Part shown: one piece after another, positions 43,024-54,585 of the stretch
How positions within the stretch are numbered: position 1 is the first letter of the stretch
Layout: the number at the start of each line of letters is the position of its first letter
Assembly (NCBI GenBank): GCA_021292105.1
Contig: CM037874.1
Location: 53,612,540 to 53,676,539 of the forward strand
Direction of reading: 5' to 3'
Source of the DNA: Anadara kagoshimensis
Taxonomy: Eukaryota > Mollusca > Bivalvia > Arcoida > Arcidae
DNA: 64,000 nt
Translations under genes and position numbers: made by a program
The notes under the pieces: generated by a model
Seen by the model: the letters and a program-made list of their open reading frames with translations, nothing else
Databases searched by the model: none
What the model was told of the DNA's origin: nothing

Positions 43024-43479
43024 TATATGACAAACAACATACCAGAGTGAGTTCTGTCACTGACTATAGACCATAGTACCCATGGTTACAAACTGAACTA
43101 TCTCTATATTACAACATAGAAGACATATTAGGTCATGTTACTCACCTGGCATTAATACTATCATCATAATACAGTATATACACTATACAATTCTAACCTA
43201 TGATTTTTAGTTTATGATTTATATGATGAAAATCGGATGTTTTGACTCTCCAATCAACTCATAGTTCAAAGAATTAAATCCCATGAACTCTGAAAATTAA
43301 TTGGCCCCGTTGTAGCAAAATAATGAACATGTTCATTCGTCAATCTGATTTTCAAAATATAAATAGTAAACTTTTAAAAATCAAAATAAATCATAGCTGA
43401 AAATCATGTACGGTAGTGTAATTCCAATTTAAATACAATTGTGCTTCATTAAAACTTAAAAAAAGCAAAAAACAAAATA

Positions 43480-43660
43480 TAAAATACAGTTCAAACTGCC
43501 TTAACGGTCACCTCTATATACAGGTTACTTGCTTATAAAGGCCAGTAGAATTGTATCCCAATTATTCTTTATTCATATTATTTGAACATGTATATAAAGG
43601 CTATCTGCTCATAAAGACCACTCGTTTCCTTGGGTGGCCTTTATAGACAGGTTTGACTGC
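43480..43660. mobile_element. MITE, 'CAGTTCAAACTG' variant
   Basis: The left side 'acagttcaaactgccttaac' with 'ggtcacctctatatac' is mirrored by 'gggtggcctttatagacagg' and 'tttgactgc'. Diverged copy of the family clustered at 41.8-42.5 kb. Confidence 0.6.
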
Positions 43661-43783
43661 ATAATTTTTTTCAATGATCAAAACCTGTAAGATATTGAAA
43701 TATTATGTTAATAAAATTTAGACAAGCTCCTTTTAAACCTCTTAAAAATAGTGACAAGTTTATTGTGAAAATAATGTGGTCAA

Positions 43784-43973
43784 GTTAAGTTTACTTCGTC
43801 CGACTAGACCACTAAACCCCCATTTGAATTTTTGACTTGTTGGAGGATTTACAGTGTGCATTCATTATCACTCAAATCCACCTGTAATCTGGTGAATATT
43901 TGAGTGCCAACAAGTCAAAAATTCAAATGGGGGTTTAGTGGTCTGGTTAGTCAGACTAAAGTTTACTAATTCA
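43784..43973. mobile_element. Hairpin element, nested
   Basis: The outer arms share 'gaccactaaacccccatttg' and 'aatttttgacttgttgg' as perfect inverted copies. Inside is a second small hairpin 'cactcaaat'/'atttgagtg'. An AGTTTACT direct repeat flanks both ends, consistent with an 8-bp target duplication. The loop lacks the GCCTCG motif. Confidence 0.8.
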
Positions 43974-44764
43974 TGATTACATGGTCATGGGTTAGAACCC
44001 CAGACAAACAATTGTTACATATGTATGTGCCTGAACATGATATTTTACATCCGGTCCAGTCCACCAAGCTGACAAATGAATGGGTATGATATCAGCACAT
44101 ACGCTGACAGATTACTTTGCTTGCAAATGACTGGTTAATCCAATCCAAGGGAGTGGTGCCGAGTGGAGTGATGGTGTTTTACATCCTATCATTCTGGGAT
44201 GTTGGATGAAACTTGGCAAAGAAGCTTACTAACTTACTAGGATCTTCCACCAGGGAAGTGAGGCTGGGTGCTCGGATGACTGTATGGGAATCAAACCTAG
44301 GCAATGAGTGGTGCTATAATATGAACCACCAAACTAATTATGGGTCCTGTATTCTCAGTTGTATTATAAATGAAACAAGGTATAAGTACCGCAACTGTGT
44401 GATAAACCAACAGTCAAATGTCAGTTGCTATTGGTAACATATCACAATGTTATGTATCGGACAAATTTAACAAATAATGAAATAAATCTTGATGTTATGT
44501 GTTGTAGATAAAATACTGAATGTATTTAAGTACTTGGATGCTGAAGTCAATTTAAGTACAAACTAAAAAAAAAATTCAAAATGAACTTAAAATATCTATA
44601 TCAAAAAATAAAATTAATTTATACTTTGTCTATTTCAACTAAGTTTACAATGAATTAAATAATGAACAATTACTGTATAATTATTATAATCAAAATTATA
44701 TACATGTATTTACATGTATACTATATTCCATGCTTAAAGCCAAACTAGCTCCTCTCTCTCTCTA

Positions 44765-47700
44765 ATTTAAGTATGAAACCCTATGAAACACTTTCTAAAT
44801 ATGGAAGACCATACACACCATATCTGTGTGCAAATTTAAGTATGAAAACACTTCTAAATATGGAGGACTATACACACCATATCTGCGTGTGAAATTTAAG
44901 TATGAACACTTCTAAATATGGAGGACCATACACATCATATCTGTGGTGAATTTTAAGTATGAAACACTTCTAATATGGAAGACTATCCACACCATATCGT
45001 GTGTGAAATTTAAGTATGAAACACTTCTAAATATGGAAGACTATAACACACCATATCTGCGTGTGAAATTTAAGTATGAACATTTCTAAATATGGAGGAC
45101 CATACACACCATATCTGTGTGTGAAATTTAAGTATGGAACACTTCTAAAAATGGAAGACCATACACACCATATCTGTGTGTGAAATTTAAGTATGAAACA
45201 CTTCTAAAAATGGAGGACCATACACACCATATCTGTATGTGAAATTTAAGTATGAACATTTCTAAATATGGAGGACCATACACACCATATCTGTGAGTGA
45301 AATTTAAGTATGGAACACTTCTAAAAAATGAAGACCATACACACCATATCTGTGTTGAAATTTAAGTATGGAACACTTTCTAAAAATGGAAGACCATACA
45401 CACCATATCTGTGTGTGAAATTTAAGTATGGGAACACTTCTAAAATGGAAGACCATACACACCATATCTGTGTGTGAAATTTAAGTATGGAACACTTCTA
45501 AAAATGGAAGACCATACACACCAATCTGTGTGTGAAATTTAAGTATGGAACACTTCTAAAAATGGAAAGACCATACACACCATATCTGTGTGTGAAATTA
45601 AGTATGGAACACTTCTAAAAAATGGAAGACCATACACACCATATCTGTGTGTGAAATTTAAGTATGAAACACTTCTAAATATGGAGGACCATACACACCA
45701 TATCTGTGTGTGAAATTTAAGTATGGAACACTTCTAAAAAGGAAGAACCATACACACCATATCTGTGTGTGAAATTTAAGTATGAAACACTTCTAAATAT
45801 GGAGGACCATACACACCATATCTGTGTGTGAAATTTAAGTATGGAACACTTCTAAAAATGGAAGACTATACACACCATATCTGTGTGTGAAATTTAAGTA
45901 TGGAACACTTCTAAAAATGGAAGACCATACACACCATATCTGTGTGTGAAATTTAAGTATGAAACACTTCTAAATATGGAGGACCATACACACCATATCT
46001 GTGTGTGAAATTTAAGTATGGAACACTTCTAAAAATGGAAGACTATACACACCATATCTGTGTGTGAAATTTAAGTATGGAACACTTCTAAAAATGGAAG
46101 ACTATACACACCATATCTGTGTGTGAAATTTAAGTATGGAACACTTCTAAAAATGGAAGACTATACACACCATATCTGTGTGTGAAATTTAAGTATGGAA
46201 CACTTCTAAAAATGGAAGACCATACACACCATATCTGTGTGTGAAATTTAAGTATGAAACACTTCTAAATATGGAGGACCATACACACCATATCTGCGTG
46301 TGAAATTTAAGTATGGAACACTTCTAAATATGGAAGACCATACACACCATATCTGTGTGTGAAATTTAAGTATGGAACACTTCTAAATATGGAGGACCAT
46401 ACACACCATATCTGTGTGTGAAATTTAAGTATGGAACACTTCTAAATATGGAGGACCATACACACCATATCTGTGTGTGAAATTTAAGTATGGAACACTT
46501 CTAAATATGGAAGACCATACACTCCATATCTGTGTGTGAAATTTAAGTATGGAACACTTCTAAATATGGAAGACCATACACACCATATCTGTGTGTGAAA
46601 TTTAAGTATGGAACACTTCTAAAAATGGAAGACTATACACACCATATCTGTGTGTGAAATTTAAGTATGGAACACTTCTAAATATGGAGGACCATACACA
46701 CCATATCTGCGTGTGAAATTTAAGTATGGAACACTTCTAAATATGGAAGACCATACACACCATATCTGCGTGTGAAATTTAAGTATGGAACACTTCTAAA
46801 AATGGAAGACTATACACACCATATCTGTGTGTGAAATTTAAGTATGGAACACTTCTAAAAATGGAAGACTATACACACCATATCTGTGTGTGAAATTTAA
46901 GTATGGAACACTTCTAAATATGGAGGACCATACACACCATATCTGCGTGTGAAATTTAAGTATGGAACACTTCTAAAAATGGAAGACTATACACACCATA
47001 TCTGTGTGTGAAATTTAAGTATGGAACACTTCTAAATATGGAGGACCATACACACCATATCTGTGTGTGAAATTTAAGTATGGAACACTTCTAAATATGG
47101 AGGACCATACACACCATATCTGTGTGTGAAATTTAAGTATGGAACACTTCTAAATATGGAAGACCATACACACCATATCTGTGTGTGAAATTTAAGTATG
47201 GAACACTTCTAAATATGGAAGACCATACACACCATATCTGTGTGTGAAATTTAAGTATGGAACACTTCTAAAAATGGAAGACTATACACACCATATCTGT
47301 GTGTGAAATTTAAGTATGGAACACTTCTAAATATGGAGGACCATACACACCATATCTGTGTGTGAAATTTAAGTATGGAACACTTCTAAATATGGAGGAC
47401 CATACACACCATATCTGTGTGTGAAATTTAAGTATGGAACACTTCTAAATATGGAAGACCATACACACCATATCTGTGTGTGAAATTTAAGTATGAAACA
47501 CTTCTAAATATGGAGGACCATACACACCATATCTGTGTGTGAAATTTAAGTATGGAACACTTCTAAAAATGGAAGACCATACACACCATATCTGTGTGTG
47601 AAATTTAAGTATGAAACACTTCTAAATATGGAGGACCATACACACCATATCTGTGTGTGAAATTTAAGTATGGAACACTTCTAAAAATGGAAGACCATAC

Positions 47701-47942
47701 ACACCATATCTGTGTGTGAAATTTAAGTATGAAACACTTCTAAATATGGAGGACCATACACACCATATCTGTGTGTGAAATTTAAGTATGGAACACTTCT
47801 AAAAATGGAAGACCATACACACCATATCTGTGTGTGAAATTTAAGTATGGAACACTTCTAAAAATGGAAGACCATACACACCATATCTGTGTGTGAAATT
47901 TAAGTATGGAACACTTCTAAAAATGGAAGACCATACACACCA
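44765..47942 (-). repeat. 59-bp minisatellite (~54 copies) derived from the GT62 gene 3' end
   Basis: Spacing of 'ccatatctg' is 59 bp over most of the array. Read on the minus strand each unit contains the codons for YGVYGLPFLEVFHT and a TAA stop, then 'atttcacacaca'. The copy at 47900-47942 is the real end of the glycosyltransferase gene, so the unit is a piece of coding sequence plus 3'UTR. Two main variants occur, 'ctaaaaatggaagac' and 'ctaaatatggaggac', and they alternate in places (47.46-47.82 kb). Copies at the gene-distal end (44.77-45.6 kb) carry many indels; gene-proximal ones are nearly identical. Because 59 is not a multiple of three and each unit ends in a stop, the array cannot extend the protein; if transcribed it would be 3'UTR. 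Confidence 0.96.
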
Positions 47943-49024
47943 TAACCCATACTTAAAGCTAATTTAGCAAGACCTTCAGTTTCGATATGGTGATTAAATA
48001 CTTCCTCTGGAAATTTTAAGCCATTTTTGTGACATTTCCCTTTAATTAATAACGTACAGCCACCTACGCCATCTAATTTTACGATTCTACCTTCTGCTCG
48101 TAAATGAGATAGGTATATCCTACTTGTGTCATCATATCCCTCCACAATTAACTGACTTTTATCTGGCAGATGTGCCTGTTCTTCAAGTGATCTTGGAGTT
48201 TCTCTCCAGGAATTTTTATCATATATCCGAACATATTTCCCACTGTTGTACAAACAGGTGGCAGCAACAACATCTTTATTTGCAAATAACAACTGCTCTA
48301 CAAGATCATCTGGTAAAAACTTGATATCGCTGTCAATCCATAGGACATAATCTTCATTTTGAAAACTTGCATTCAGAAGCAGGTTACGAGCTTGGGCTAA
48401 ATGTCTTCGTCTTTGGTACTGAAAATCTTTTTCATGCACTTTTCTAAAATCACCATAAATTTTAGATGACATATTAAAAGAATACAATGAAATTTTTGAA
48501 AATCCAGACTTTTTTAATTCCTTTATGACATCCTGTGTTACTTGTACTGTATTGTCACTACTGCCATCCTCTCCAAACGCAATGGATATCTGTGCATGAG
48601 GGTATTTCAACTCATGTAACTGAAGGGCATATTTCTCTAAAGATTTAGCACTGTTGTGAATCGGTGTCAATATTAGAATTTTCTCTATGTATTTCCTAGG
48701 CTCCAATTTCAAATATTCCACCAAGATATCTTTTGAAAGACGGTGAACATAATCTGTATTTGAATATGGCGGGACTGGAGGAATTTGGAGGTAAATACCT
48801 TCAGGATTTTTCCTGTAAGTTAGCGGAATTTTAGTCCAGTCAGGAGCATGAGGGTCATTATTTAGATAATATTCTTCAGCAGAATCAGTGCCATCTGTAC
48901 TTAAAATGCCACCTAAGAGTTTGGGATAAATGTAATTCACTAGAATAAGAGAAATGACAGCAACCAAAACCAAAACCAAGATGAAGCGAATCCAATTGGG
49001 GCTCTTTCCTTTTTTTGCTACCAT
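47900..49024 (-). CDS. Anp1/Mnn9/Van1-family (GT62) glycosyltransferase
   Basis: 374 codons in one exon. Residues 11-33 form a single hydrophobic helix after a basic start, so this is a type II Golgi-type membrane protein. The lumenal domain shows the family motifs in order: ILILTPIHN (116-124), YPHAQISIAFGEDGSSDNT (141-159), RRRHLAQARN (206-214), the metal-binding DSD in YVLWIDSDI (226-234), NSWRETP (271-277), VEGYDD (294-299), LDGVGG (317-322), HHIETEGLAKLA (345-356) and the C-terminal VYGLP (363-367). In yeasts these proteins form mannan polymerase and add alpha-mannose; the substrate here is unknown. Length is typical. An acceptor-like TTTTTCAG lies ten bases before the ATG (exon start at about 49033), so a 5'UTR intron is likely. 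The last codons are the minisatellite unit. Family call secure; function in an animal inferred. Confidence 0.92.
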   Translation of the reverse strand: MVAKKGKSPNWIRFILVLVLVAVISLILVNYIYPKLLGGILSTDGTDSAEEYYLNNDPHAPDWTKIPLTYRKNPEGIYLQIPPVPPYSNTDYVHRLSKDILVEYLKLEPRKYIEKILILTPIHNSAKSLEKYALQLHELKYPHAQISIAFGEDGSSDNTVQVTQDVIKELKKSGFSKISLYSFNMSSKIYGDFRKVHEKDFQYQRRRHLAQARNLLLNASFQNEDYVLWIDSDIKFLPDDLVEQLLFANKDVVAATCLYNSGKYVRIYDKNSWRETPRSLEEQAHLPDKSQLIVEGYDDTSRIYLSHLRAEGRIVKLDGVGGCTLLIKGKCHKNGLKFPEEVFNHHIETEGLAKLALSMGYGVYGLPFLEVFHT

Positions 49025-49033
49025 AATCTTTAT

Positions 49034-51060
49034 CTGAAAAATTACAATAAGATAAATTTAATGATGAGTTTTCTAAATCCCCTAGGTCTAGTTGCACAAA
49101 GCTTCATTAGTGTCAATTATTAATTAAACCATAATTAGCCAAGTATTGCGAATTATGGTTGAATTACTGATTAACTTCAATTAACCACTGAACTGTCTAG
49201 CACGAATTATTCAGTTTGCTGTGCACAACAATGGAAGTTATAGCACTATAAACACCATTTCTAGACAGTTCAAGGGTTATATTTACATTTCGCAATTTTT
49301 GAAAATCGTATTTTTGATTTTGAATCGTGAAATAAATTTAAAGCACTGTCGTATACAGCATGCAATTCCAATTGCTGGAACAGCCAATCAATGACGTCAC
49401 AGGTATAGGCGTAAGCAAGAAATGAGTGACGTCTCATTAGCAAATGTGATTATAGTCCTATAACTTCATTTGGTCTCAAACAGACTTGAATTCAATCAAA
49501 CATCATAAATGTAAATATTTAAACTTTGTGCAACTTGGACTTGAATATTATAGAAATTGTGCATAATGCATATTATTATACCTCAGTTTATGATACTTGT
49601 ATTTGTTTGCCTAGAATAGGTCACGTGTCCTTAGATAAATGATGATATTTACCGTTGAAATCATAATGATTGTCTTTTCCCCAAAGTCTTCATATCACCC
49701 TCTGGAACCCCTTATATCACCCTCTGGGTACCCTTTATATCACCCTCTGACTTTCGGAAATCCTTTGAATATGTAGAGCAATAATAAAGTGTTCTGAGGT
49801 GTTCCAAATGTGTATATCTATGTGCAACAACAATAGCGGCATCAATCAGTGGTGTCTGATCGACGATGCAGAAATGAACCACCTTCTGCACGAAAAGGAA
49901 TCTAAGAACACTAGACGTGTGATGGCAAATGCTGTTGTTAATTCTATGTAAGAAATGCATTCTGTTTGCTTGTATTAATTCGGTATTATGAATGAGAGCC
50001 TTGTTCCAAATAACATAAATAAGAATAGTTACGTTGGGACTAGAATTGAATGCTGACCAATCAAACAATGCATGACGTAATAGGATGTGATTCTGTGACG
50101 TAATCGGATAGTTAAACATTATGTAAACAGACGTCATGACCCCACACTATTCAAGAGCAAATTGAAATTGCCAGTAAAAACAAGTAGGTTCATCTAAAGA
50201 AGGTCAATTCCAATTGTAAATCTTTAAGGTATTTTTCAGGAATTTTAGTCAGTATAATAAAGCAATTGTTGCCCTTGATTTTGGTGCAATATGAAAATTT
50301 GACAACCCTTGACAAGTTATATCAACCTCGGGCAGACTTGCCTCGGGTTGTCAAATTTTCATATCACATCAAAACAAGGGCAATAATTGTATAATATTAT
50401 CTACAGTTTTCCACACATTTTTCTTGGAGTAAATCATTGCCATTTGAAGTTTTCTATTTCAAATTCTTCTCTTTATTGATAATTCTCCAAAAACTATTTA
50501 TCAGAAGTTTACAAAAATTGGTGGAAAGTAGCAAGTTATAATTCTCAGCTCTTTTTCATTCACAAATTTATGGTAATTAAGTAAATTAATAAAAAAAAAT
50601 GTGCAAAACGACTAAACACTAATTTGCCAGACTTATTCCAGTGTTTACCAAATATCAAGATTTGATGTGCCACGTCCCAACGACTTCGGTTTTAATTTAC
50701 TCTATGGGTTAGGTTTTGATAATACCATCATTCATGTCTTAACATTGTTGCCACACTCAAGATAAACCGGCGTAACCGTCATGACCCTTTACCTTACCTA
50801 ACGTAACGCCAAGCACCTGTTCACAAAACGAAACTAAAACACCTCACAAATCCCTCCTTTTAACAGAGCACCTTTCTTTTATGCAGAGATGAACAGAAGT
50901 CCATTAGGCTAAATATATTAGCATAATTATATTTAATTGTTTATCCGATCATCTGGTATGAAGGTAGTCATAAAATAATTTTATTTTAAATAAATTTATA
51001 CAATAAAAATTATAAAATAAATTAAGATGAATCCGAAATATTGTCCGTTTACTGTTATCT
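49034..51060. other. Upstream of GT62 gene
   Basis: Presumed 5'UTR intron and promoter of the minus-strand gene. It contains a 23-bp triplicate 'tatatcaccctctgg' (49688-49752) and hairpin C (50255-50400). No other gene is recognised; a 141-codon minus-strand ORF (49712-50137) has no recognisable features. Confidence 0.55.
50255..50400. mobile_element. Hairpin element C
   Basis: Arms ('aataaagcaattgttgccct', 'gatatgaaaatttgacaac'-like) pair over ~50 bp. The loop includes 'caacctcgggcagacttgcc' then 'tcgggttg', with two CCTCGG motifs. Confidence 0.82.
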
Positions 51061-52053
51061 TGGGTCATTTAAGTAGGCAATTCAAGTGAAAACCATTTGA
51101 TTGAAAAGCGTGAAAGAGGGGTATAATTAAGAAATTACCTACACAAGTGTGAAGATTTATAAATACAAAGCAAGCAGACATTGATAATTTAAGAATTTTT
51201 AAAATATTTGTTGCATTTTTTAAAGAAAATTGTGCAAAAATACACGTGTTGGGGGGAAATAGTTTTCACCTTGTGTAACGAATTAATTTAAAAAATAAAA
51301 AGATATTAATATAGTCAACGTCATAGAGTAGTGCAAAGGGGACAGAGTTTGTTAAGGAAATACGAGGTTTTTGAAAACTCGACAATTTACGGTTGAGGTT
51401 TTCTATGATTTGTTTTCCTTTTAAAAATGTGTGTACCAGGCGTGATAGTTCATATTCTAAGGCTACCAACGAGCCAAGGGAAGATTATAAAAGCTAAGTT
51501 TGTATATAACTTGATTATTGTTCTATATATAGTTCAACATTGTTCAAACCAAACAATATTCACCTCAATTCAAATAGAACAATATTGTGTTATCGTGCAC
51601 TTTTAATGACTTGTTGTATTTTGGATTATATGTGGTCTTAGAATATAAATATCACGCCTGGTACACGCATTTTTTAAAGGAAAATAAATCGCAGATAACC
51701 TCAACCGTAATTAGTCGAGTTTTCAAAAACCTCGTATTTCTTTAACAAACTCTGGCCCCTTTGCACTGCTCTATGACGTTGACTATATAGCTATATTAAT
51801 ATCCTTTCATTTTTTAAATTAATTCGTTATACAAGGTGGAAACTCCCCCCCCCCAAAAAAAACGTGTATTTTTGCACAATTTTCTTTAAAAAATGCAACA
51901 AATATTTTAAAAATTCTTAAATTATCAATTCCTGCTTTATTTTTATTTATAAATATTCACACTTGTGTAGGTAATTTCATAATTGTACCCCTCTTTCACG
52001 TTTTTCAACCAAATAGTTTTCGCCGTGAATTTTCCTACTTAGATGACCCTAGG
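51061..52053. repeat. Long inverted repeat, ~400-bp arms
   Basis: The arm 51061-51466 is repeated in inverse at 51634-52053 with roughly 90% identity by eye (shared blocks 'tattaatatagtcaacgtca', 'aaatacgaggtttttgaaaa', 'gtgtaccaggcgtgat'). The spacer is ~167 bp. A transcript would form a ~400-bp hairpin. No ORF and no clear target duplication. It could be a foldback transposon or an inverted duplication. Confidence 0.88.
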
Positions 52054-52538
52054 CCGAGGAATGACCTAAATTTTTACCCACCGGTAAACAAATCTGATAT
52101 GGGAGGGACTTAATCTAAAAATAGCTTAGCACATGTTGCTGTTACTGGGATAGATAATTACATGCTGTATCAGTGACTATTAAGTTAACTCTTGACAACT
52201 GATCTTATAGTACAGATGTCCAAAAAATTAATTCAGAATTTTAGTAATACAATGTAAACAGAATATGTATAATAAATTTAATATTCCATATTTTATTTTC
52301 CATATTTTTAAAAATAATAAATTAAATATAAAACTGTCAATAACAACAAATCTATAGACAAAAGTGAACATATGAAAATAAATTTCAAATACATGTACAT
52401 GTATTTCATATCAATCTCAACAATGAAATTATAATTACATTACGAAAAATTTGTTCATTTGTACATTACCTTTGAGACCATTAAAACAAGCTGTCTAGAA
52501 AACGATTCCAGATATCAAAAACATAAGAATATGTACAC
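52054..52538. other. AT-rich gap beside transposase relic
   Basis: Nothing recognised apart from a palindrome 'aatacatgtacatgtatt' near 52390. Terminal inverted repeats for the adjacent transposon were sought here and not found. Confidence 0.5.
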
Positions 52539-54106
52539 TCAATGTATGTTTTCTTCCCTTTCTGGGTCTTTGGTGCATTTTGGATTTTTAGATGTCCACA
52601 CAGATGTATATGCCCTGTCAACATTTTCATTCCAGTGACAAACAGCTAATTGTCCTCTGAACCTATACTGGTCATCACTGAAAGAAATCCTCTTGTCTTG
52701 GAACACATTCATTACATTGTTAAAACTCTCAACATATGATGTGTCTTTTCCCAAAACATAATCTTGTGGATATCTATAGATGGACGATTTCTCTAGCACA
52801 GTTTTTAAAAGAATTTGAGCCTTTTTACTACAGATCAGTTCTCTGGAAGGTTCATAATTTGGATCAGATCTGCATCTTGAAGACTCATGACAACCAGAGT
52901 GAATGTTCCTATAGTGATCAAGAATTTATTCATATGAAAACGTAATTTCTCCGGGTCCTGGTTACAATTTCGAACAGCCCAGTGAATATGCTTGGCTATC
53001 GGTTCAACTTTGTCAGAAAGTTGTTGACTCCATTTTACTCCCTCGTAAATTTTGGGTCCTTTGGAAATATTTGTGACTGCTTTTTTTATTTGTTTTACTG
53101 CATGCCAAAGATCATTTTGGTTTGTTGTAAATCCTGAATCGCGAATATACTTATTGATGGACAAGTTTCTGTCATGTGTATGTACATTTACATCAACATT
53201 TCTCTCATTTAAATGATGGTATATTTTCTCTGTCCCTAAAAATTCGTGTCTCTGTGAAACCTTGTCATCAGCTTTAGTTACATGGACACACTCGATAACT
53301 TTGTGTATGTTTTCTCCAATGGCAACTACAGATGTGTCTTTGGAATTCTTTCTCCATCCATGTCTGGCATCAGTCATCATATTTATGCCACTCAAGTCTT
53401 CATACGAGCCTATTTCTTCATTGAGGGCATCATTTATTGACTCTTCATATATTTCCTTTGTTTTTTCTTTATAAACTTTAAAGAACTCCTTCCTCCTTGG
53501 TTTGTTGATAAACCCAATTCTAACGGCATTGCAAAATCTTGTGTAATGAATTGGTAGCATTCCACTAGTGAGGAGTCCATGATTTATCCTACTGTTCAGA
53601 AGGTATTCATTATTTGGCAAGTATGGAGAAGATGACCAAAGATATGAATGATTCTTTTCACGTTCACATTGTAAACGGATTGCTGCTACATGTCCTTTCA
53701 TTGTTGATTTACTTATCTTTAATTTGCCCTTACAAATACAGGTATGCGCCTCGAACACCTCTCCGAAAATTGACAACGATGACCTTGCTGTCATGAATGC
53801 AACTTCATCTACATGTTCTCGATCAGTCTGATTATATAGAATTGGAAATGGGTGGTTTTCAGGCATTTCAGGTTCTTCGTTAACTTGATTTTGAATCCAA
53901 AATTCTAACAACTGTTCCATTACCATGCCATTGTCAATTCGTTTCTTGTTCATCTTTTTCATTATGAAATATTTCACACTTTGAAACTGAGTTTGGATTT
54001 TCAATTTGAATTCTCCGTCTCCAGGAATTTCAATACGGAAATTTGATGGTCGCTTTTGTATTGGGTCTGTCATGATGAAATTAGTCTTAGTAAAACAATT
54101 AAACAA
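52539..54106 (-). pseudogene. Kolobok-like DDE transposase, one frameshift
   Basis: A 423-codon ORF (52835-54106; the ATG at 54073 is an alternative start) continues one frame over into 52539-52930. Candidate catalytic acids are D in NMMTDARHGW, D in VHTHDRNLSINKYI and, after the shift, E in TSYVESFNNV, followed by FQDKRISFSDDQYRFRGQLA and CHWNENVDR. This layout, with a VES.N motif late in the protein, resembles Kolobok-type transposases; the superfamily call is from memory of such motifs and is moderate. The shift lies at about 52920-52926 (TTCTTG on the coding strand), where one base appears lost; after it the reading gives HYRNIHSGCHESSRCRSDP. No other disabling change was seen, so decay is recent or the shift is a sequence error. 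Confidence 0.72.
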
Positions 54107-54585
54107 TTTTTAGACTGATTTTATTTTTTAAAGGCTTATATATCATTTTTATGATGGGTTTACCATGTACAATCAGCATTATCATCACTTTAATTAATTA
54201 TCAACAACACCCACACACATTTGACACAAACACAGAAATTCCAATGTGGTCCGATAACGGGTAGTTTTTTTTTCAAGTATAACAAAAAAAATGTAAATGT
54301 GTCAAATTGACTTGAAAAAAACCCCATATTTTTAAATTCTATATTTCACTTTAATTAGTTTGATTTAAATTAAATAACTTTGTCTCATTAATATTATTAG
54401 TATACATGTACATTTATTAGCATATAATGATGCAAACAATTAGTGTTGTCACTCCCTTATCAGAATTTGCTGAGGTCAGCTTCTCCATCCTATATGTGTA
54501 GGAGTGTATCTATGTTAGTGGAACAATACTCTTTGAGTCATTCACACCTTATGTAAAATAATATTGTAATTTTGTAAACTAAAAA
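54107..54585. promoter_or_regulatory. Divergent intergenic region of transposon ORF pair
   Basis: 479 bp between head-to-head ORFs, AT-rich, presumably containing both promoters. No motif can be named with confidence. Confidence 0.35.

Larger units (their letters stand above)
35536..44764. other. Intergenic repeat-rich stretch
   Basis: No gene recognised in 9.2 kb. It contains the hairpins, MITEs and tandem arrays listed separately, plus a (GA)n tract at 38737-38790, a tRNA-SINE relic on the minus strand (39480-39605), a SINE core (39785-40020) and a dispersed repeat at 44222-44290. Confidence 0.7.

Noticed and set aside
49712-50137. 141-codon minus-strand ORF upstream of the GT62 gene
   Set aside because: No domain, signal or family resemblance; its end overlaps a 23-bp tandem repeat. 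Likely chance in AT-rich DNA.
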